Shown: piece after piece, positions 1 to 9,233 of the stretch | Layout: each line of letters starts with the position of its first letter | How positions within the stretch are numbered: the first letter of the stretch is position 1 | NCBI RefSeq assembly: GCF_035961655.1 | Contig: NZ_CP108393.1 | Location: forward strand, 868,001-932,000 | DNA length: 64,000 bases | Direction: 5' to 3' | Origin: Streptomyces sp. NBC_01317 | Lineage (GTDB): Bacteria; Actinomycetota; Actinomycetes; Streptomycetales; Streptomycetaceae | Notes under the pieces: model-generated | What the model saw: only the letters and a program-made list of their open reading frames with translations | What the model was told of the DNA's origin: nothing | Databases searched by the model: none | Made by a program: the position numbers and the translations under genes

Positions 1-983
1 TGTCGATGGCGAAGGGCCTGCTGCCCGACAACCACGCGCAGTCCGCCGCCACCGCCCGTTCGCTGGCGCTGAAGAAGGCCGACGTCGTGGTGCTCGTCGG
101 CGCGCGCCTCAACTGGCTGCTGAACCACGGCGAGGCGCCGCAGTGGAACCCGGACGCGAAGTTCATCCAGGTGGACATCGAGCCCAAGGAGCTGGACAGC
201 AACCAGCCCATCGCCGCCCCGCTGGTCGGTGACATCGAGTCGGTGCTCGACGCGATCGCCGAGCGCACCAAGCCGGGCCAGATCGCGGCCCCCGCCGCCT
301 GGCGCGAGGAGCTGGCGGCGCGTTCGGCGACGAACGTCGCGAAGATGGCGGAGCGCCTCAAGGCGGACCCGTCGCCGATGCAGTTCATGGGCGCCCTCAA
401 GGCCGTACGGGACGTCCTGCACGCCAACCCCGAGGCGTACCTCGTCAACGAGGGCGCCAACGCGCTGGACATCGCGCGCAACGTGATCGACATGCACGTA
501 CCGCGGCACCGCCTCGACAGCGGTACGTGGGGCGTCATGGGCATCGGCATGGGGTACGCGATCGCCGCGGCGGTGGAGAGCGGCCAGCCGGTCGTGGCCG
601 TGGAGGGCGACAGCGCCTTCGGGTTCAGCGGGATGGAGCTGGAGACGATCTGCCGCTACCAGCTGCCCATCGTCACCGTCATCATGAACAACGGTGGTGT
701 GTACCGCGGTGACGACGTCAACCCGCTGGAGACCGACCCCTCGCCGACGACCCTGATGCTCGGGGCGCGCCACGACAAGATGATCGAGGCGTTCGGCGGC
801 AAGGGCTACCGCGCGACCACGCCCGCCGAGGTCGCCGCCGCGCTCACCGAGGCGATCGCCTCGGGCGGCCCGGCGCTCATCGACTGCGAGATCGACCCCT
901 CGGCCGGCACCGAGAGCGGCCACATCGCGCACCTCAACCCCAAGGGCATCACCGTCGGCAACATCACGCCGGCGAAGAAGTGA
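1..983 (+). CDS. oxc: Oxalyl-CoA decarboxylase, C-terminal part (5' end outside window)
   Basis: Thiamine-diphosphate enzyme that decarboxylates oxalyl-CoA to formyl-CoA and CO2 in the cytoplasm. The reading frame is open from the first bases, so the 325 residues counted from the first Met (base 6) are only the C-terminal half or so of a family near 560-580 residues. The central domain (VVLVGARLNWLLNHG) is followed by the ThDP/Mg binding signature, GDSAFGF near residue 201 and MNNGGVYRG about 27 residues later. The formyl-CoA transferase gene follows 57 bp downstream on the same strand, the classical oxalate-degradation pair, which makes the assignment firm. True start not visible. Confidence 0.95.
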   Translation, partial: SMAKGLLPDNHAQSAATARSLALKKADVVVLVGARLNWLLNHGEAPQWNPDAKFIQVDIEPKELDSNQPIAAPLVGDIESVLDAIAERTKPGQIAAPAAWREELAARSATNVAKMAERLKADPSPMQFMGALKAVRDVLHANPEAYLVNEGANALDIARNVIDMHVPRHRLDSGTWGVMGIGMGYAIAAAVESGQPVVAVEGDSAFGFSGMELETICRYQLPIVTVIMNNGGVYRGDDVNPLETDPSPTTLMLGARHDKMIEAFGGKGYRATTPAEVAAALTEAIASGGPALIDCEIDPSAGTESGHIAHLNPKGITVGNITPAKK

Positions 984-1040
984 CCACCCCCGCACCGCAC
1001 TGCCCACCGCACCGAGTTCATGACACAGAAGGAAGCAAAC

Positions 1041-2297
1041 ATGAGTGAAAAGCCGCTCGCCGGAATCAAGGTGATCGACTTCACCGGGGTCCAGGCCGGG
1101 CCCGCGTGTACACAGATGCTCGCCTGGTTCGGAGCCGACGTCATCAAGGTCGAGCGCCCCCAGGGCGGCGACGTGACCCGCGGTCAGCTGCGCGACATCC
1201 CGGAACTCGACGCGCTCTACTTCACCATGCTGAACAGCAACAAGCGTTCGCTGGCGATCAACACCAAGACCCCTGAGGGCAAGGAGGTCATGGAGAAGAT
1301 GATCCGCGAGTCGGACATCCTCGTCGAGAACTTCGCCCCGGGCGCCCTGGACCGCATGGGTCTCGGCTGGGACCACATCCACGAGCTCAACCCCCGCCTG
1401 ATCTTCGGTTCGGTCAAGGGCTTCAACGACGACTCGTCGTGGTCCGACCTGAAGGTGTACGAGAACGTCGCGCAGGCCGCCGGTGGCGCCGCCTCCACGA
1501 CCGGTTTCTGGGACGGCCCGCCGACCATCAGCGGTTCGGCCCTCGGTGACAGCAACACCGGTATGCACCTGCTGATCGGTCTGCTCACGGCGATCATCCA
1601 GCGCGACAAGACCGGTGTCGGCCAGAAGGTCTCGGTGTCCATGCAGGACGCCGTACTCAACCTGACCCGTGTCAAGCTCCGTGACCAGCAGCGCCTGGAG
1701 AAGGTCGGTTACCTGGAGGAGTACCCCCAGTACCCGGCGACGGAGTTCGGCGACACGGTGCCGCGCGGCGGCAACGCGGGCGGCGGCGGCCAGCCGGGCT
1801 GGATCCTGAAGTGCAAGGGCTGGGAGACCGACCCCAACGCCTACATCTACTTCACGATCCAGGAGCAGAACTGGAAGCGGACCGCCGAGGCCATCGGCCG
1901 GCCCGAGTGGGTGGACGACGCGGAGTACAGCACGGCCAAGGCGCGTCAGCCGCACATCTTCGAGATCTTCGAGGAGATCGAGAAGTGGCTGTCCGACAAG
2001 ACCAAGTACGAGGCCGTAGACATCCTGCGCAAGTGGGAGGTGCCCACCGCTCCCGTGCTCAGCATGAAGGAGCTGTCGGAGGACCCCGACATGCGCAAGA
2101 GCGGCACCATCGTCGAGGTCGACCAGAAGCTCCGCGGCAAGTACCTGACCGTGGGCAGCCCGGTCAAGTTCTCCGGCTTCAAGCCCGACATCGAGGGCGC
2201 GCCGCTGCTCGGTGAGCACACGGACGAGGTGCTCGCGAGCCTCGGGTACGACGAGGACGCCATCGCGAAGCTGCGCGAGGGCAAGGTCGTCGCCTGA
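1041..2297 (+). CDS. frc: Formyl-CoA:oxalate CoA-transferase
   Basis: Class III CoA-transferase moving CoA from formyl-CoA to oxalate, which supplies oxalyl-CoA to the decarboxylase upstream. 418 residues, normal for the family. CaiB/BaiF fold start ([20 protein letters not shown]), the catalytic aspartate in GDSNTGMHL (about residue 170, matching Asp169 of the Oxalobacter enzyme) and a glycine-rich loop [11 protein letters not shown]. An in-frame ATG at 1020 lies 7 codons upstream, but AGAAGGAAG ends 5 bases before 1041, so 1041 is chosen. Co-transcription with oxc is likely. A strong hairpin (2386-2419) ends the unit. Confidence 0.95.
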   Translation: MSEKPLAGIKVIDFTGVQAGPACTQMLAWFGADVIKVERPQGGDVTRGQLRDIPELDALYFTMLNSNKRSLAINTKTPEGKEVMEKMIRESDILVENFAPGALDRMGLGWDHIHELNPRLIFGSVKGFNDDSSWSDLKVYENVAQAAGGAASTTGFWDGPPTISGSALGDSNTGMHLLIGLLTAIIQRDKTGVGQKVSVSMQDAVLNLTRVKLRDQQRLEKVGYLEEYPQYPATEFGDTVPRGGNAGGGGQPGWILKCKGWETDPNAYIYFTIQEQNWKRTAEAIGRPEWVDDAEYSTAKARQPHIFEIFEEIEKWLSDKTKYEAVDILRKWEVPTAPVLSMKELSEDPDMRKSGTIVEVDQKLRGKYLTVGSPVKFSGFKPDIEGAPLLGEHTDEVLASLGYDEDAIAKLREGKVVA

Positions 2298-2313
2298 CGC
2301 GAACCGCGTCGTC

Positions 2314-2384
2314 CTGGCTGACTGGCTGACTGGCTGACTGGCTGACTGGCTGAACATCACACCGGCCTGGCTGAACATCACACC
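2314..2384. repeat. Five tandem CTGGCTGA octamers plus an 18-bp direct repeat
   Basis: CTGGCTGA is repeated five times without error at 2314-2353. The last copy starts the 18-mer CTGGCTGAACATCACACC (2346-2363), which recurs at 2367-2384. It lies between the frc stop codon and the terminator hairpin, so it would be transcribed as 3' UTR. Such perfect short repeats are prone to slippage. Confidence 0.9.
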
Positions 2385-2385
2385 A

Positions 2386-2419
2386 GAAGGCGGTACCGGA
2401 TTCCTCCGGTACCGCCTTC
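2386..2419. terminator. Bidirectional terminator hairpin between frc and the sugar dehydrogenase
   Basis: Perfect 15-bp inverted repeat (GAAGGCGGTACCGGA, loop TTCC, then its complement). It sits between two convergent genes (frc stop at 2297, minus-strand stop at 2436). No clear U-tract, as is common in Streptomyces. Confidence 0.9.
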
Positions 2420-2435
2420 GTGCTGGAGTGGCCGG

Positions 2436-3869
2436 TCAGCCGATCGTGACGCGGAAGATCCGGTCCGAGCCCGGCCCTTGCCCCCCGTTCGCGTCGGCGT
2501 TGGTGGTGGCGAGCCACAACTGGTCGACGCCCGGGGCCTTCAGGACGGTCCGCAGCCGCCCGTAGGTGCCGATGTAGTACGCCGTGGCGGTGCCGACGTT
2601 CTCCGTGTCACCCGTGATCGGGATCCGCCACAGCCGTTCGCCGCGCAGCGAGGCCATGTAGAGGACGTTGCGGACGATCGTGATGCCGCTGGGCGAGGCC
2701 TCGGCGGTGCTCCAGGTCTTCTTGGGGTTGGTCGTGCCCGCGACGTTGCAGGTGCCCTCGCAGGTCGGCCACCCGTAGTTGCTGCCGGACTTGATCAGGT
2801 TGAGTTCGTCGGTGGTGGACTCGCCGAACTCGGAGGCCCAGAGGCGGCCGTTGCGGTCGAAGGCCATGCCCTGCGGGTTGCGGTGGCCGTAGCTGTAGAC
2901 GTACGAGCCGAACGGGTTGCCGGGAGCCGCCGCGCCGGTGGTGGTCAGGCGCAGGATCTTGCCGTTGAGGGAGTTCCTGTCCTGCGCGAGGGCGGGCTGC
3001 TGCGCGTCGCCGGTGGACGCGTACAGGAAGCCGTCGGGGCCGAACAGCAGCCGGCCGCCGTTGTGGTAGCGGTTCTTCTGGATGCCCCGGAGCAGGACGG
3101 TGTAGCCGCTGAGGGTGGTGCCGTTGTACGTCATGCGCGCGACGCGGTTGCCCTCGGAGGCGGTGTGCATGAAGTAGACGTACCGGTTGGCGGCCCAGTT
3201 CGGGTCGACGGCGACGCCCAGCAGTCCGCCTTCGCCGCCGGTGGTCACCGTGTTGGGCACGGTGCCGACCTCGGTCCTGGTGCCGGCGGGGGTGACCTTG
3301 AAGACCTTGAAGGTGTCCCGCTCCGTGACGAGCGCGGAGGTGCCGTCCGGCAGCCAGTCCGTGCCCCACGGGACGGACCAGCCGCTGGACAGGGCGGTGG
3401 GGGTGCCGGGGACACCGCCGTCGGCCTGGCAGGCGGTGGTCGAGAAGGACACGGATCCGCTCGCGGGCGACGCGTTGCCTGCCGCGTCCTTCGCGACGAC
3501 GGACAGGGTGAAGGGCGCGTTGCAGGCGAGTCCGGTCAGTGTGGTCGAGGTGGCGGGCGGGGTGCCCGTCAGCGTTTTCAGTACGGTGCCGCCGCCGCGG
3601 ATCTCGTACGCCACCACGCCCTGGTCGTCCGTGGACGCCGTCCACCTGAGGTTCGCGCCGGTGGAGGTGACGCCGCTGACGGCCGGGGTGCCGGGGGCGG
3701 TGGGCGGCGTGTCGGCGGCAGCCGCCGGTTCACCGGTCCCGGCCTCCTGGCGGACGGTGGCGGCGCCCGCCGGACTCGACAGGACGGGTAAGCCGAACAG
3801 CATCGTGGCCGCGAGGGCGGCGACCGCCGCGTGGGCGCTCAGTTTCCTACGGGGTTTCCTGGACCTCAT
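2436..3869 (-). CDS. Secreted PQQ-type glucose/sorbosone dehydrogenase-like protein with FN3 domain
   Basis: 477 residues. A Sec signal peptide (Arg/Lys-rich start, hydrophobic stretch, cleavage near SPAGAAT) is followed by one fibronectin type III domain (about 55-143) and a six-bladed soluble glucose/sorbosone dehydrogenase propeller (about 153-477). Propeller signatures include LPDGTSALVTERD, GGEGGLLGVAVDPNW, HNGGRLLFGPDGFLY and GHRNPQGMAFDRNG. Members oxidise aldose sugars with PQQ outside the cell; the FN3 unit probably serves for carbohydrate or surface attachment. Convergent with frc; no operon partner. Exact substrate not readable from sequence. Confidence 0.88.
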   Translation of the reverse strand: MRSRKPRRKLSAHAAVAALAATMLFGLPVLSSPAGAATVRQEAGTGEPAAAADTPPTAPGTPAVSGVTSTGANLRWTASTDDQGVVAYEIRGGGTVLKTLTGTPPATSTTLTGLACNAPFTLSVVAKDAAGNASPASGSVSFSTTACQADGGVPGTPTALSSGWSVPWGTDWLPDGTSALVTERDTFKVFKVTPAGTRTEVGTVPNTVTTGGEGGLLGVAVDPNWAANRYVYFMHTASEGNRVARMTYNGTTLSGYTVLLRGIQKNRYHNGGRLLFGPDGFLYASTGDAQQPALAQDRNSLNGKILRLTTTGAAAPGNPFGSYVYSYGHRNPQGMAFDRNGRLWASEFGESTTDELNLIKSGSNYGWPTCEGTCNVAGTTNPKKTWSTAEASPSGITIVRNVLYMASLRGERLWRIPITGDTENVGTATAYYIGTYGRLRTVLKAPGVDQLWLATTNADANGGQGPGSDRIFRVTIG

Positions 3870-3969
3870 GAGCCGTACCTGCTTTCCTGATGTGGGGGTT
3901 TCAGGAGAGAACGGTCGGGCTGGGAACCGCTCTCACCGAACGCGTGTTCAGGTGGGGGAATCGCGTTCA

Positions 3970-3983
3970 GTTGCATGCGCAAC
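3970..3983. promoter_or_regulatory. Small inverted repeat upstream of the sugar dehydrogenase
   Basis: GTTGC-ATGC-GCAAC (arms of 5, spacer of 4) lies about 100 bp upstream of the minus-strand start at 3869, in the 185-bp gap before the aldo/keto reductase gene. It could be a regulator half-site pair, but it is short and may be chance. Confidence 0.3.
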
Positions 3984-4054
3984 CGAGCATGGCCGCTCGA
4001 CGGACGAGGGTCAATGGTCCGGACTTGGCCAGCGCCCGGTGGTCAGGGTCCGGT

Positions 4055-5038
4055 TCAGGCCATGACCGGCGCGCGCTCGTCGAGCAGCCCCTCGGCGCGC
4101 AGGTCGGACCACACTTGTTCGGGGATCTCCGCGCCGAACGCCGCGAGGTTGCTCCGTACCTCGCCGGCGGAGCGCATCCCCACCACGATGCCCGCGACCA
4201 CCGGATGCCGCAGCGGAAACGCCATCGCGACCTGAGGGACCGTCACCCCGTTGGCCTCGCAGACGTCGGCGATCCGATGGGTGCGGCGCAGCAGCTGCGG
4301 TGAGGCCGGCGCGTAGTCGAAGCGCGCCCCCTCGGCCGGCCGGTCCGTCGCCAGGAGGCCGGAGTTGAAGACGGAGGCCGCGAGGACGGACACCCCCCGG
4401 TCGGCGCACGCCGGGAGCAGGTCGTCCAGCGCCCCGTGCGCCAGCAGGGTGTAGTGGCCCGACAGCATCACGGCGTCCACGTCCGCCTCCTGGACTAGCC
4501 GCGTCAGCAGGGAGGTGTCGTACATCCCCGCGCCGACGGCGCCCACCACCCCCTGGGCGCGCAGTTCGGCCAGCGCGGGCCAGCCCTCGCGCAGCGCGGC
4601 GTCGAAGTGCCGCTCCGCGTCGTGCAGGAACAGCGTGTCGACGCGGTCGGTACCCAGGCGGGCGAGGGAGTCCTCGACGCTGCGCAGGATGCCGTCGCGG
4701 GAGAAGTCCCAGACCCTGCGGTGGGTCGCCGGGACCATGAACGACTCGTCCGTACGCCCCGCCGCGTCCTGGGGCACGAGCACTCTGCCGACCTTGGTCG
4801 ACAGGGTGAACTCCCCCCGGGGCCTGGGCCGGAGGGCCTCACCGACGAGGCGCTCGGACTGCCCGATGCCGTAGTGCGGAGACGTGTCGAAGTAGCGGAT
4901 GCCGCCCTCCCAGGCCGCCGCCAGCGCTCCCGCCGCGGTCGCGTCGTCCACCGGTGCGAAGAGTCCGCCCAACGGCCCGCCGCCGAACCCCAGTTCCGTG
5001 ACCCGTACCGCGCTCCGCCCGAGCTGATTCACCCTCAT
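4055..5038 (-). CDS. Aldo/keto reductase, D-threo-aldose 1-dehydrogenase (L-fucose dehydrogenase) type
   Basis: Cytoplasmic NAD(P)-dependent oxidoreductase of 327 residues. AKR signatures: YFDTSPHYGIGQSERLVG (catalytic Asp and Tyr), STKVGR (catalytic Lys) and FLHD. The C-terminal part (NSGLLA, then FPLRHPVVAGIVVGMRS) matches the bacterial galactose/fucose dehydrogenase subgroup that oxidises the anomeric carbon of aldoses to lactones. Start taken at the ATG of MRVNQLGRS, with GGGAAAGG upstream; the frame is open 41 codons further but carries no family sequence. It is the last gene of the minus-strand catabolic island, so it likely acts on a sugar released by the pathway. Confidence 0.85.
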   Translation of the reverse strand: MRVNQLGRSAVRVTELGFGGGPLGGLFAPVDDATAAGALAAAWEGGIRYFDTSPHYGIGQSERLVGEALRPRPRGEFTLSTKVGRVLVPQDAAGRTDESFMVPATHRRVWDFSRDGILRSVEDSLARLGTDRVDTLFLHDAERHFDAALREGWPALAELRAQGVVGAVGAGMYDTSLLTRLVQEADVDAVMLSGHYTLLAHGALDDLLPACADRGVSVLAASVFNSGLLATDRPAEGARFDYAPASPQLLRRTHRIADVCEANGVTVPQVAMAFPLRHPVVAGIVVGMRSAGEVRSNLAAFGAEIPEQVWSDLRAEGLLDERAPVMA

Positions 5039-5171
5039 GCCGCACCTTTCCCTGTCCCCCGCTCCTGGACCCACGAGCGCGCCAATCCTGCCATAGCCGG
5101 ATTTCAGCGCACAGAAGGGGCGGACAGAAGGGGCGGACGGAAAGGGCGGACGACGTCCCACAGGATCCGCG

Positions 5172-5693
5172 TCAGGCGAGCATCGCCGCCATCCCCATGA
5201 TCATCGCGGCGCCGCCCAGCTCCGCCACCACCGCCCGCCGCCACGGCCGTCCCGGGGCGGGCGCCGAGGGGGGCCTCAGGAGCCGGGCGAGGGGAACGCA
5301 GGCGCGGGCCAGCACCCAGCAGGCGACGAGGAAGAGGAAGAACCGCAGGTCGTACGTCCCTGAACCGCCGGCCATGCGCATCCCGGCCGGGTGGGCGGGG
5401 TCCCCGGCGGGGCCGGTCCTGGCGGCTCCGGCGGTCAGCAGCGCCATCGTGGCGAGGTCCACGACGGCCGGGGCCCGGCGGTGGGCCGGTCCGGCGCGCC
5501 CGGCCCAGAGGCAGGCCCCGGCGACGGCGACCGCCCCCGCCGTCAGGACCGTACCGCCTGCTCCGTACGCCATCAGCGCCATGACCCCCAGGACGACGGC
5601 GGACGGGCCCCAGCAGCGGCCGGCTCCGGCGAGCCGCTCCGCCAGGCACAGAGCGGCCCCCAACAGCCCGGCCGGCGCGATCAGTTCGTGCAT
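5172..5693 (-). CDS. Small integral membrane protein, DUF5134-like
   Basis: 173 residues with about five hydrophobic segments (near 5-20, 28-55, 75-95, 115-140, 150-172), Arg/Pro-rich loops and the ending GGAAMIMGMAAMLA. The Met/Ala/Gly-rich helices resemble actinobacterial DUF5134 proteins, but this is by pattern only. The start ATG lies 8 bases after the stop of the aldehyde dehydrogenase gene, so the two are probably co-transcribed. No catalytic motif seen; function unknown. Confidence 0.6.
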   Translation of the reverse strand: MHELIAPAGLLGAALCLAERLAGAGRCWGPSAVVLGVMALMAYGAGGTVLTAGAVAVAGACLWAGRAGPAHRRAPAVVDLATMALLTAGAARTGPAGDPAHPAGMRMAGGSGTYDLRFFLFLVACWVLARACVPLARLLRPPSAPAPGRPWRRAVVAELGGAAMIMGMAAMLA

Positions 5694-5701
5694 CGTGGTG
5701 G

Positions 5702-7162
5702 CTAGTACGGGTAGTGCGCGGGGGCGCTCGCGACGGTGCGCCACCGCCGTTCGGTGAACTCCTCCAGGTTCGCGTCACCGCCGGCCCGCCCGCCCAGACC
5801 GGAGTGGCCGACCCCGCCGAACGGGGCGAGCGGCTCGTCCTGCGGCGTCGCGTCGTTGACGTGCACCATGGCGCTGTTCAGACGGCGGGCCACCTCGGTG
5901 GCGCGGTGCACGTCGGCGCCGACGACCGAGGAGACCAGCCCGTACGGGGTGTCGTTGGCCAGCGCGACGGCCTCCTCGACACCGTCGACCACCGCGACGG
6001 GCGCGACGGGGGCGAAGATCTCCTCGGTCCACAGCGCGGCGGCGGGGTCGACGTCCACGACAACCGTGGGGCGGAAGAACCGGCCGTCGTTCGTCCCTCC
6101 GGTCAGGATCCGGGCGCCGCCCGCGACCGCTTCGTCCAACAGGTGCCTGGCCCTGGCCAGTTGGGTGTCGTTGATGATCGGGCCCAGGCCGGTCCCGTCC
6201 CGCAGCGGATCGCCGACGGTGACGGCCGCCGCCCGGGCTGTCAGGTCGCGGAGGTAGGCGTCGGCGACCGCGCGGTCCACGATGTGCCGTCCCGCGCTGA
6301 TGCAGGTCTGCCCCTGGTAGTGGAAGCTCGACCAGGCCCCGATCATGGCGGCCTGCCCGGTCTCCGCGTCGTCCAGGACGACCAGGGCGTTGTTGCCGCC
6401 GAGTTCCAGGGAGGTCTTCTTGAGCAGGGATCCGGCGGTACGGGCGATGTCGCGTCCGACAGTGGTCGAGCCGGTGAAGTGGATCATCGCCACGTCCGGG
6501 TGCTCGACCAGCCGGCGTCCGGCCTCCTCGCCGCCGGGCAGGACCTGGAGTATGCCGTGCGGCGCTCCCGCCCGCTCGAAGAGTTCGGCGATCGCCAGGC
6601 CGCCGGAGACGGGAGTCTCCGGGGAGGGCTTGAGCAGGACGGCGTTCCCGAGCGCGAGGGCGGGGGCGATCACCCGCATACCCAGGACGAGGGGGAAGTT
6701 CCACGGTGTGATCGCCGCGACCAGACCGACCGGCACCCGCTCGGACACCGAGAAGCGGCCTTCGTGGCCGGTCCGCAGCACCTCTCCGACCGGCCGGGAG
6801 GCCAGCGCCGCCGCTTCGGTGAGTTCACCGACCGCCGACGCGATCTCGTAGTCGGCCTTGCCCGCGATGCTGCCGGTCTCCCGCATGATCAACTCGCGGA
6901 AGCCGCCGGTGTGCCGGAGGGCGGTCGCGACCTCGCGCAGCACGGCGGCCCGCTCCGTGTAGAGGCGGGCGGCCCAGTCGCGCTGGGCGGCGAGGGCGGA
7001 GGCCACGGCCGCGTCGACGTCGGAGGCGTCCGCGCGGCCCGCGGCGCCGAACACCTCGCCCGAGGACTTGTCACGGACGGGGAGGGTTCCCCCGGCGGCG
7101 GGCGGCCGGAACCGGCCGTCGACGTAGAGGGCCCCCGACCAGGGGGGATTCTGCTCTGCCAT
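5702..7162 (-). CDS. NAD(P)-dependent aldehyde dehydrogenase (benzaldehyde/vanillin dehydrogenase-like)
   Basis: 486 residues, full length for the ALDH superfamily. Motifs in order: ITPWNFPLVLGMRVIAPALA (cofactor-binding entry), FTGSTTVGRDIA, LELGGNNALVV (general-base Glu) and GQTCISAGR (catalytic Cys). The C-terminal APFGGVGHSGLGGRAGG is typical of the benzaldehyde dehydrogenase group. Start fixed by AAGGAG 7 bases before the ATG at 7162. In this island it is well placed to oxidise an aldehyde made by the copper amine oxidase (11103-13163) to a carboxylate; that link is inference. Confidence 0.9.
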   Translation of the reverse strand: MAEQNPPWSGALYVDGRFRPPAAGGTLPVRDKSSGEVFGAAGRADASDVDAAVASALAAQRDWAARLYTERAAVLREVATALRHTGGFRELIMRETGSIAGKADYEIASAVGELTEAAALASRPVGEVLRTGHEGRFSVSERVPVGLVAAITPWNFPLVLGMRVIAPALALGNAVLLKPSPETPVSGGLAIAELFERAGAPHGILQVLPGGEEAGRRLVEHPDVAMIHFTGSTTVGRDIARTAGSLLKKTSLELGGNNALVVLDDAETGQAAMIGAWSSFHYQGQTCISAGRHIVDRAVADAYLRDLTARAAAVTVGDPLRDGTGLGPIINDTQLARARHLLDEAVAGGARILTGGTNDGRFFRPTVVVDVDPAAALWTEEIFAPVAPVAVVDGVEEAVALANDTPYGLVSSVVGADVHRATEVARRLNSAMVHVNDATPQDEPLAPFGGVGHSGLGGRAGGDANLEEFTERRWRTVASAPAHYPY

Positions 7163-7197
7163 GGTCAGCTCCTTGAGTGTGGGTCCCTGCCCAGGGA

Positions 7198-7235
7198 GAG
7201 AGAAGCGGGTCCGGGCGAGAGAAGCGGGTCCGGGC
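7198..7235. repeat. Tandem 19-bp direct repeat upstream of the aldehyde dehydrogenase
   Basis: GAGAGAAGCGGGTCCGGGC occurs twice back to back in the 143-bp gap between the kinase-like gene and the aldehyde dehydrogenase gene. It may be a slippage duplication; no hairpin is formed. This gap is the widest inside the minus-strand island, so a secondary promoter could lie here. Confidence 0.8.
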
Positions 7236-7305
7236 GGAAGAGAGGGTCGGGGTCCGGGCAGGATCGTCCGTCCCGCGCGGTCGCCCGTGGGTCGTGTCGT
7301 ACGGG

Positions 7306-8214
7306 TCAGGCCCCGGCGGCCCCGGCCGCCCGGTGCCGGATCCTTGCCAGCGCCACCGCGCCGGCCACCGGTGGCACGTCCAGCAGACGCAGGGTCAGAT
7401 CGGGCTGTACGGAGGCGAGACGGGCCCGCAGCCGGTCGGCGAGCAGAGGCTGGCCGAGTACCACCCCGCCCGCCGCCACGACCGTGCGGCCGACGGCGCC
7501 GCGTGCCCGCAGCCGGGTGACGAGGGCGCACAGCTGGGTCGCGGCCTCGTCCACGACGGCCAGGGCCAGCGGCGAGCCCGCGGTGGCGGCCCGGAAGACG
7601 GCGGGGGCGGCCGGTCCCCAATTCCCCGTGGTGGGCTGATCGTTGACCGCGCGGGCGAGACCCGGGGCATCGGTGACGCGGTAGTGGGCGAGCAGCGCGG
7701 ACAGCAGCCCGTCGTCGTGGCGGTCCGTGTCGTACGCGGCCAGGGCGGCCCTGGCCGCGTCCCGTACGATCGCGGGCGCGCTGCCCTCGTCACCGAGCAC
7801 CCAGCCCCAGCCCCCGGCGAAGAGCACCGTGCCCCCGGTGTCGGCGCCCACGGCGATGGAGCCGGTGCCCGCGATCACACCGATCCCCCGGTCCAGCCCG
7901 GCGGCCGGGACCAGCAGGGCGGCGTCGTTGACCACCGTCGCCGCCACTCCGAGCCGCCCGAAGGCGGCGGCGAGGCGGGCGCAGTGCTCCTGCGTGTCAC
8001 AGCCCTGGGCGCCCACGCCGAGGGCGGCGATCTCGTCCCCGGCGGACAGGACGGGTGCCACGCGGCCGAGGAGCCAGCGCGCGGCCCGGTCGACCGGAGT
8101 GGCCTCCCAGCCCGTGGCCGGGACCGCCGTGTCGACCCGTACCGCTCCGTCCGGTGTCTCCACGCGGAGCGCGAGTTTGGTGCCGCCGATGTCGGCCCCG
8201 ACGAGGACTTTCAT
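7306..8214 (-). CDS. BadF/BadG/BcrA/BcrD-family sugar kinase (N-acetylglucosamine-kinase-like)
   Basis: 302 residues of the actin-like ATPase fold: phosphate-1 loop VGADIGGTKLALRVE at the N terminus, phosphate-2 loop VIAGTGSIAVG (about 115-125), then GGWGWVLGDEGS and a C-terminal adenosine loop VVAAGGVVLGQ. This subgroup phosphorylates amino sugars such as GlcNAc rather than acting on benzoyl-CoA. Its start ATG overlaps the stop of the SIS gene by 4 bp (ATGA), indicating translational coupling. The kinase plus SIS pairing is usual in amino-sugar metabolism and hints at the island's substrate class. Confidence 0.82.
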   Translation of the reverse strand: MKVLVGADIGGTKLALRVETPDGAVRVDTAVPATGWEATPVDRAARWLLGRVAPVLSAGDEIAALGVGAQGCDTQEHCARLAAAFGRLGVAATVVNDAALLVPAAGLDRGIGVIAGTGSIAVGADTGGTVLFAGGWGWVLGDEGSAPAIVRDAARAALAAYDTDRHDDGLLSALLAHYRVTDAPGLARAVNDQPTTGNWGPAAPAVFRAATAGSPLALAVVDEAATQLCALVTRLRARGAVGRTVVAAGGVVLGQPLLADRLRARLASVQPDLTLRLLDVPPVAGAVALARIRHRAAGAAGA

Positions 8215-9233
8215 ACGGCGGGCCGCCCCTCGGCCACCTTGATGTCGGCGTTGTGGAACACGAACTCCTCGATGTCCACGCCGCGGACCTCGGCCACCGC
8301 CTCGACAAGGATCTGTACGACCAGGATTTCGAGGACCGCACGCTGGGCGGCGGGCAGCCGGGGCACCCGTACCACGTGCAACAGGGCTTGCTCCGGAGGC
8401 GGTTCGGCCGTGACGAGCACCACCGGGTGCCTCGCGTCCGCCAGGGTGCGGGCCGCGGCGTGCTCGCGTGCGTCGCCGAAGATGACGTGGACCCCGCCGC
8501 CCGCCGATTCCATGGCCCCGTGGAGGTACTGGCGGGTGCTCATGCCGGTCGACGGGATCCGGGCGACCTCCCGGAAGAGCAGGGCCCCGGCCTCCGCCGA
8601 GCCGACGGCGGGCCCGGCCCCCACGAAGTCGGCGGAGGTGGCGCTCGCGAAGAGCGGCGCCAACGCCCGTACCGGACCGGTCAGTTCCTTCTCCGTCGCG
8701 GCGAAGAGGGCACCGAGCCCGGCCCAGCCCTCGTCGGGCGCGCCGCCGTCCCACACGTCGGCGACCAGGCCGAGCGCGGCGACGGTCGCGGTGTAGCCGA
8801 TCGTGGACGCGTAACTGTCCGGGACACTGCCGATGCCGATCAGGCCGGAAGCGAGGTCCGCGATCGGGGACGGTGTCATGTTGACCACGGCGTGCCGCAG
8901 GGCGGGGTCGACGGATTCCAGTACGGCCAGTGTCTCCGCGCTCCGGCCGCTCTGGGAGACGCCGAAGACAGGGTGCCTGCTGGCGGGGAACGGCAGCGGG
9001 TGGTCGCCCGCGCCGAGCCGCCAGGAGTGCACACCCCGGCCGCGCAGCGCCCACACCGGGGCGCAGGCCGCCGCCAGGCTGGCGCCGATGCCGACGAACA
9101 CCGGTCCCGGGCCGGTGAGTCGGCCTCCGGCGGCGAGCGACGTCACGGATCCGGTCAGCCGGGCGATCGCGGCCTCCAGTTCTTCGGCCTGGGTCGCGCG
9201 GGCCGCCGGGTAGGCGAGGTAGCCGTCGGTCAT
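8211..9233 (-). CDS. SIS-domain sugar isomerase/deaminase-like protein
   Basis: 340 residues with two SIS (sugar isomerase) folds; the phosphosugar-binding signatures are FVGIGASLAAACAPVW (about 60-75) and VFGVSQSGRSAETLAVL (about 100-116). Relatives are the GlmS isomerase half and AgaS-type sugar isomerases/deaminases. The start ATG at 9233 overlaps the upstream oxidoreductase stop (ATGA), and its own stop overlaps the kinase start, so it sits in the middle of a coupled chain. It probably isomerises or deaminates the kinase product; the specific reaction cannot be read. Confidence 0.82.
   Translation of the reverse strand: MTDGYLAYPAARATQAEELEAAIARLTGSVTSLAAGGRLTGPGPVFVGIGASLAAACAPVWALRGRGVHSWRLGAGDHPLPFPASRHPVFGVSQSGRSAETLAVLESVDPALRHAVVNMTPSPIADLASGLIGIGSVPDSYASTIGYTATVAALGLVADVWDGGAPDEGWAGLGALFAATEKELTGPVRALAPLFASATSADFVGAGPAVGSAEAGALLFREVARIPSTGMSTRQYLHGAMESAGGGVHVIFGDAREHAAARTLADARHPVVLVTAEPPPEQALLHVVRVPRLPAAQRAVLEILVVQILVEAVAEVRGVDIEEFVFHNADIKVAEGRPAV

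Noticed and set aside
5714..7639. 641-codon plus-strand frame opposite the aldehyde dehydrogenase gene
   Set aside because: Same reason: antisense of a clear ALDH gene, low-complexity product.
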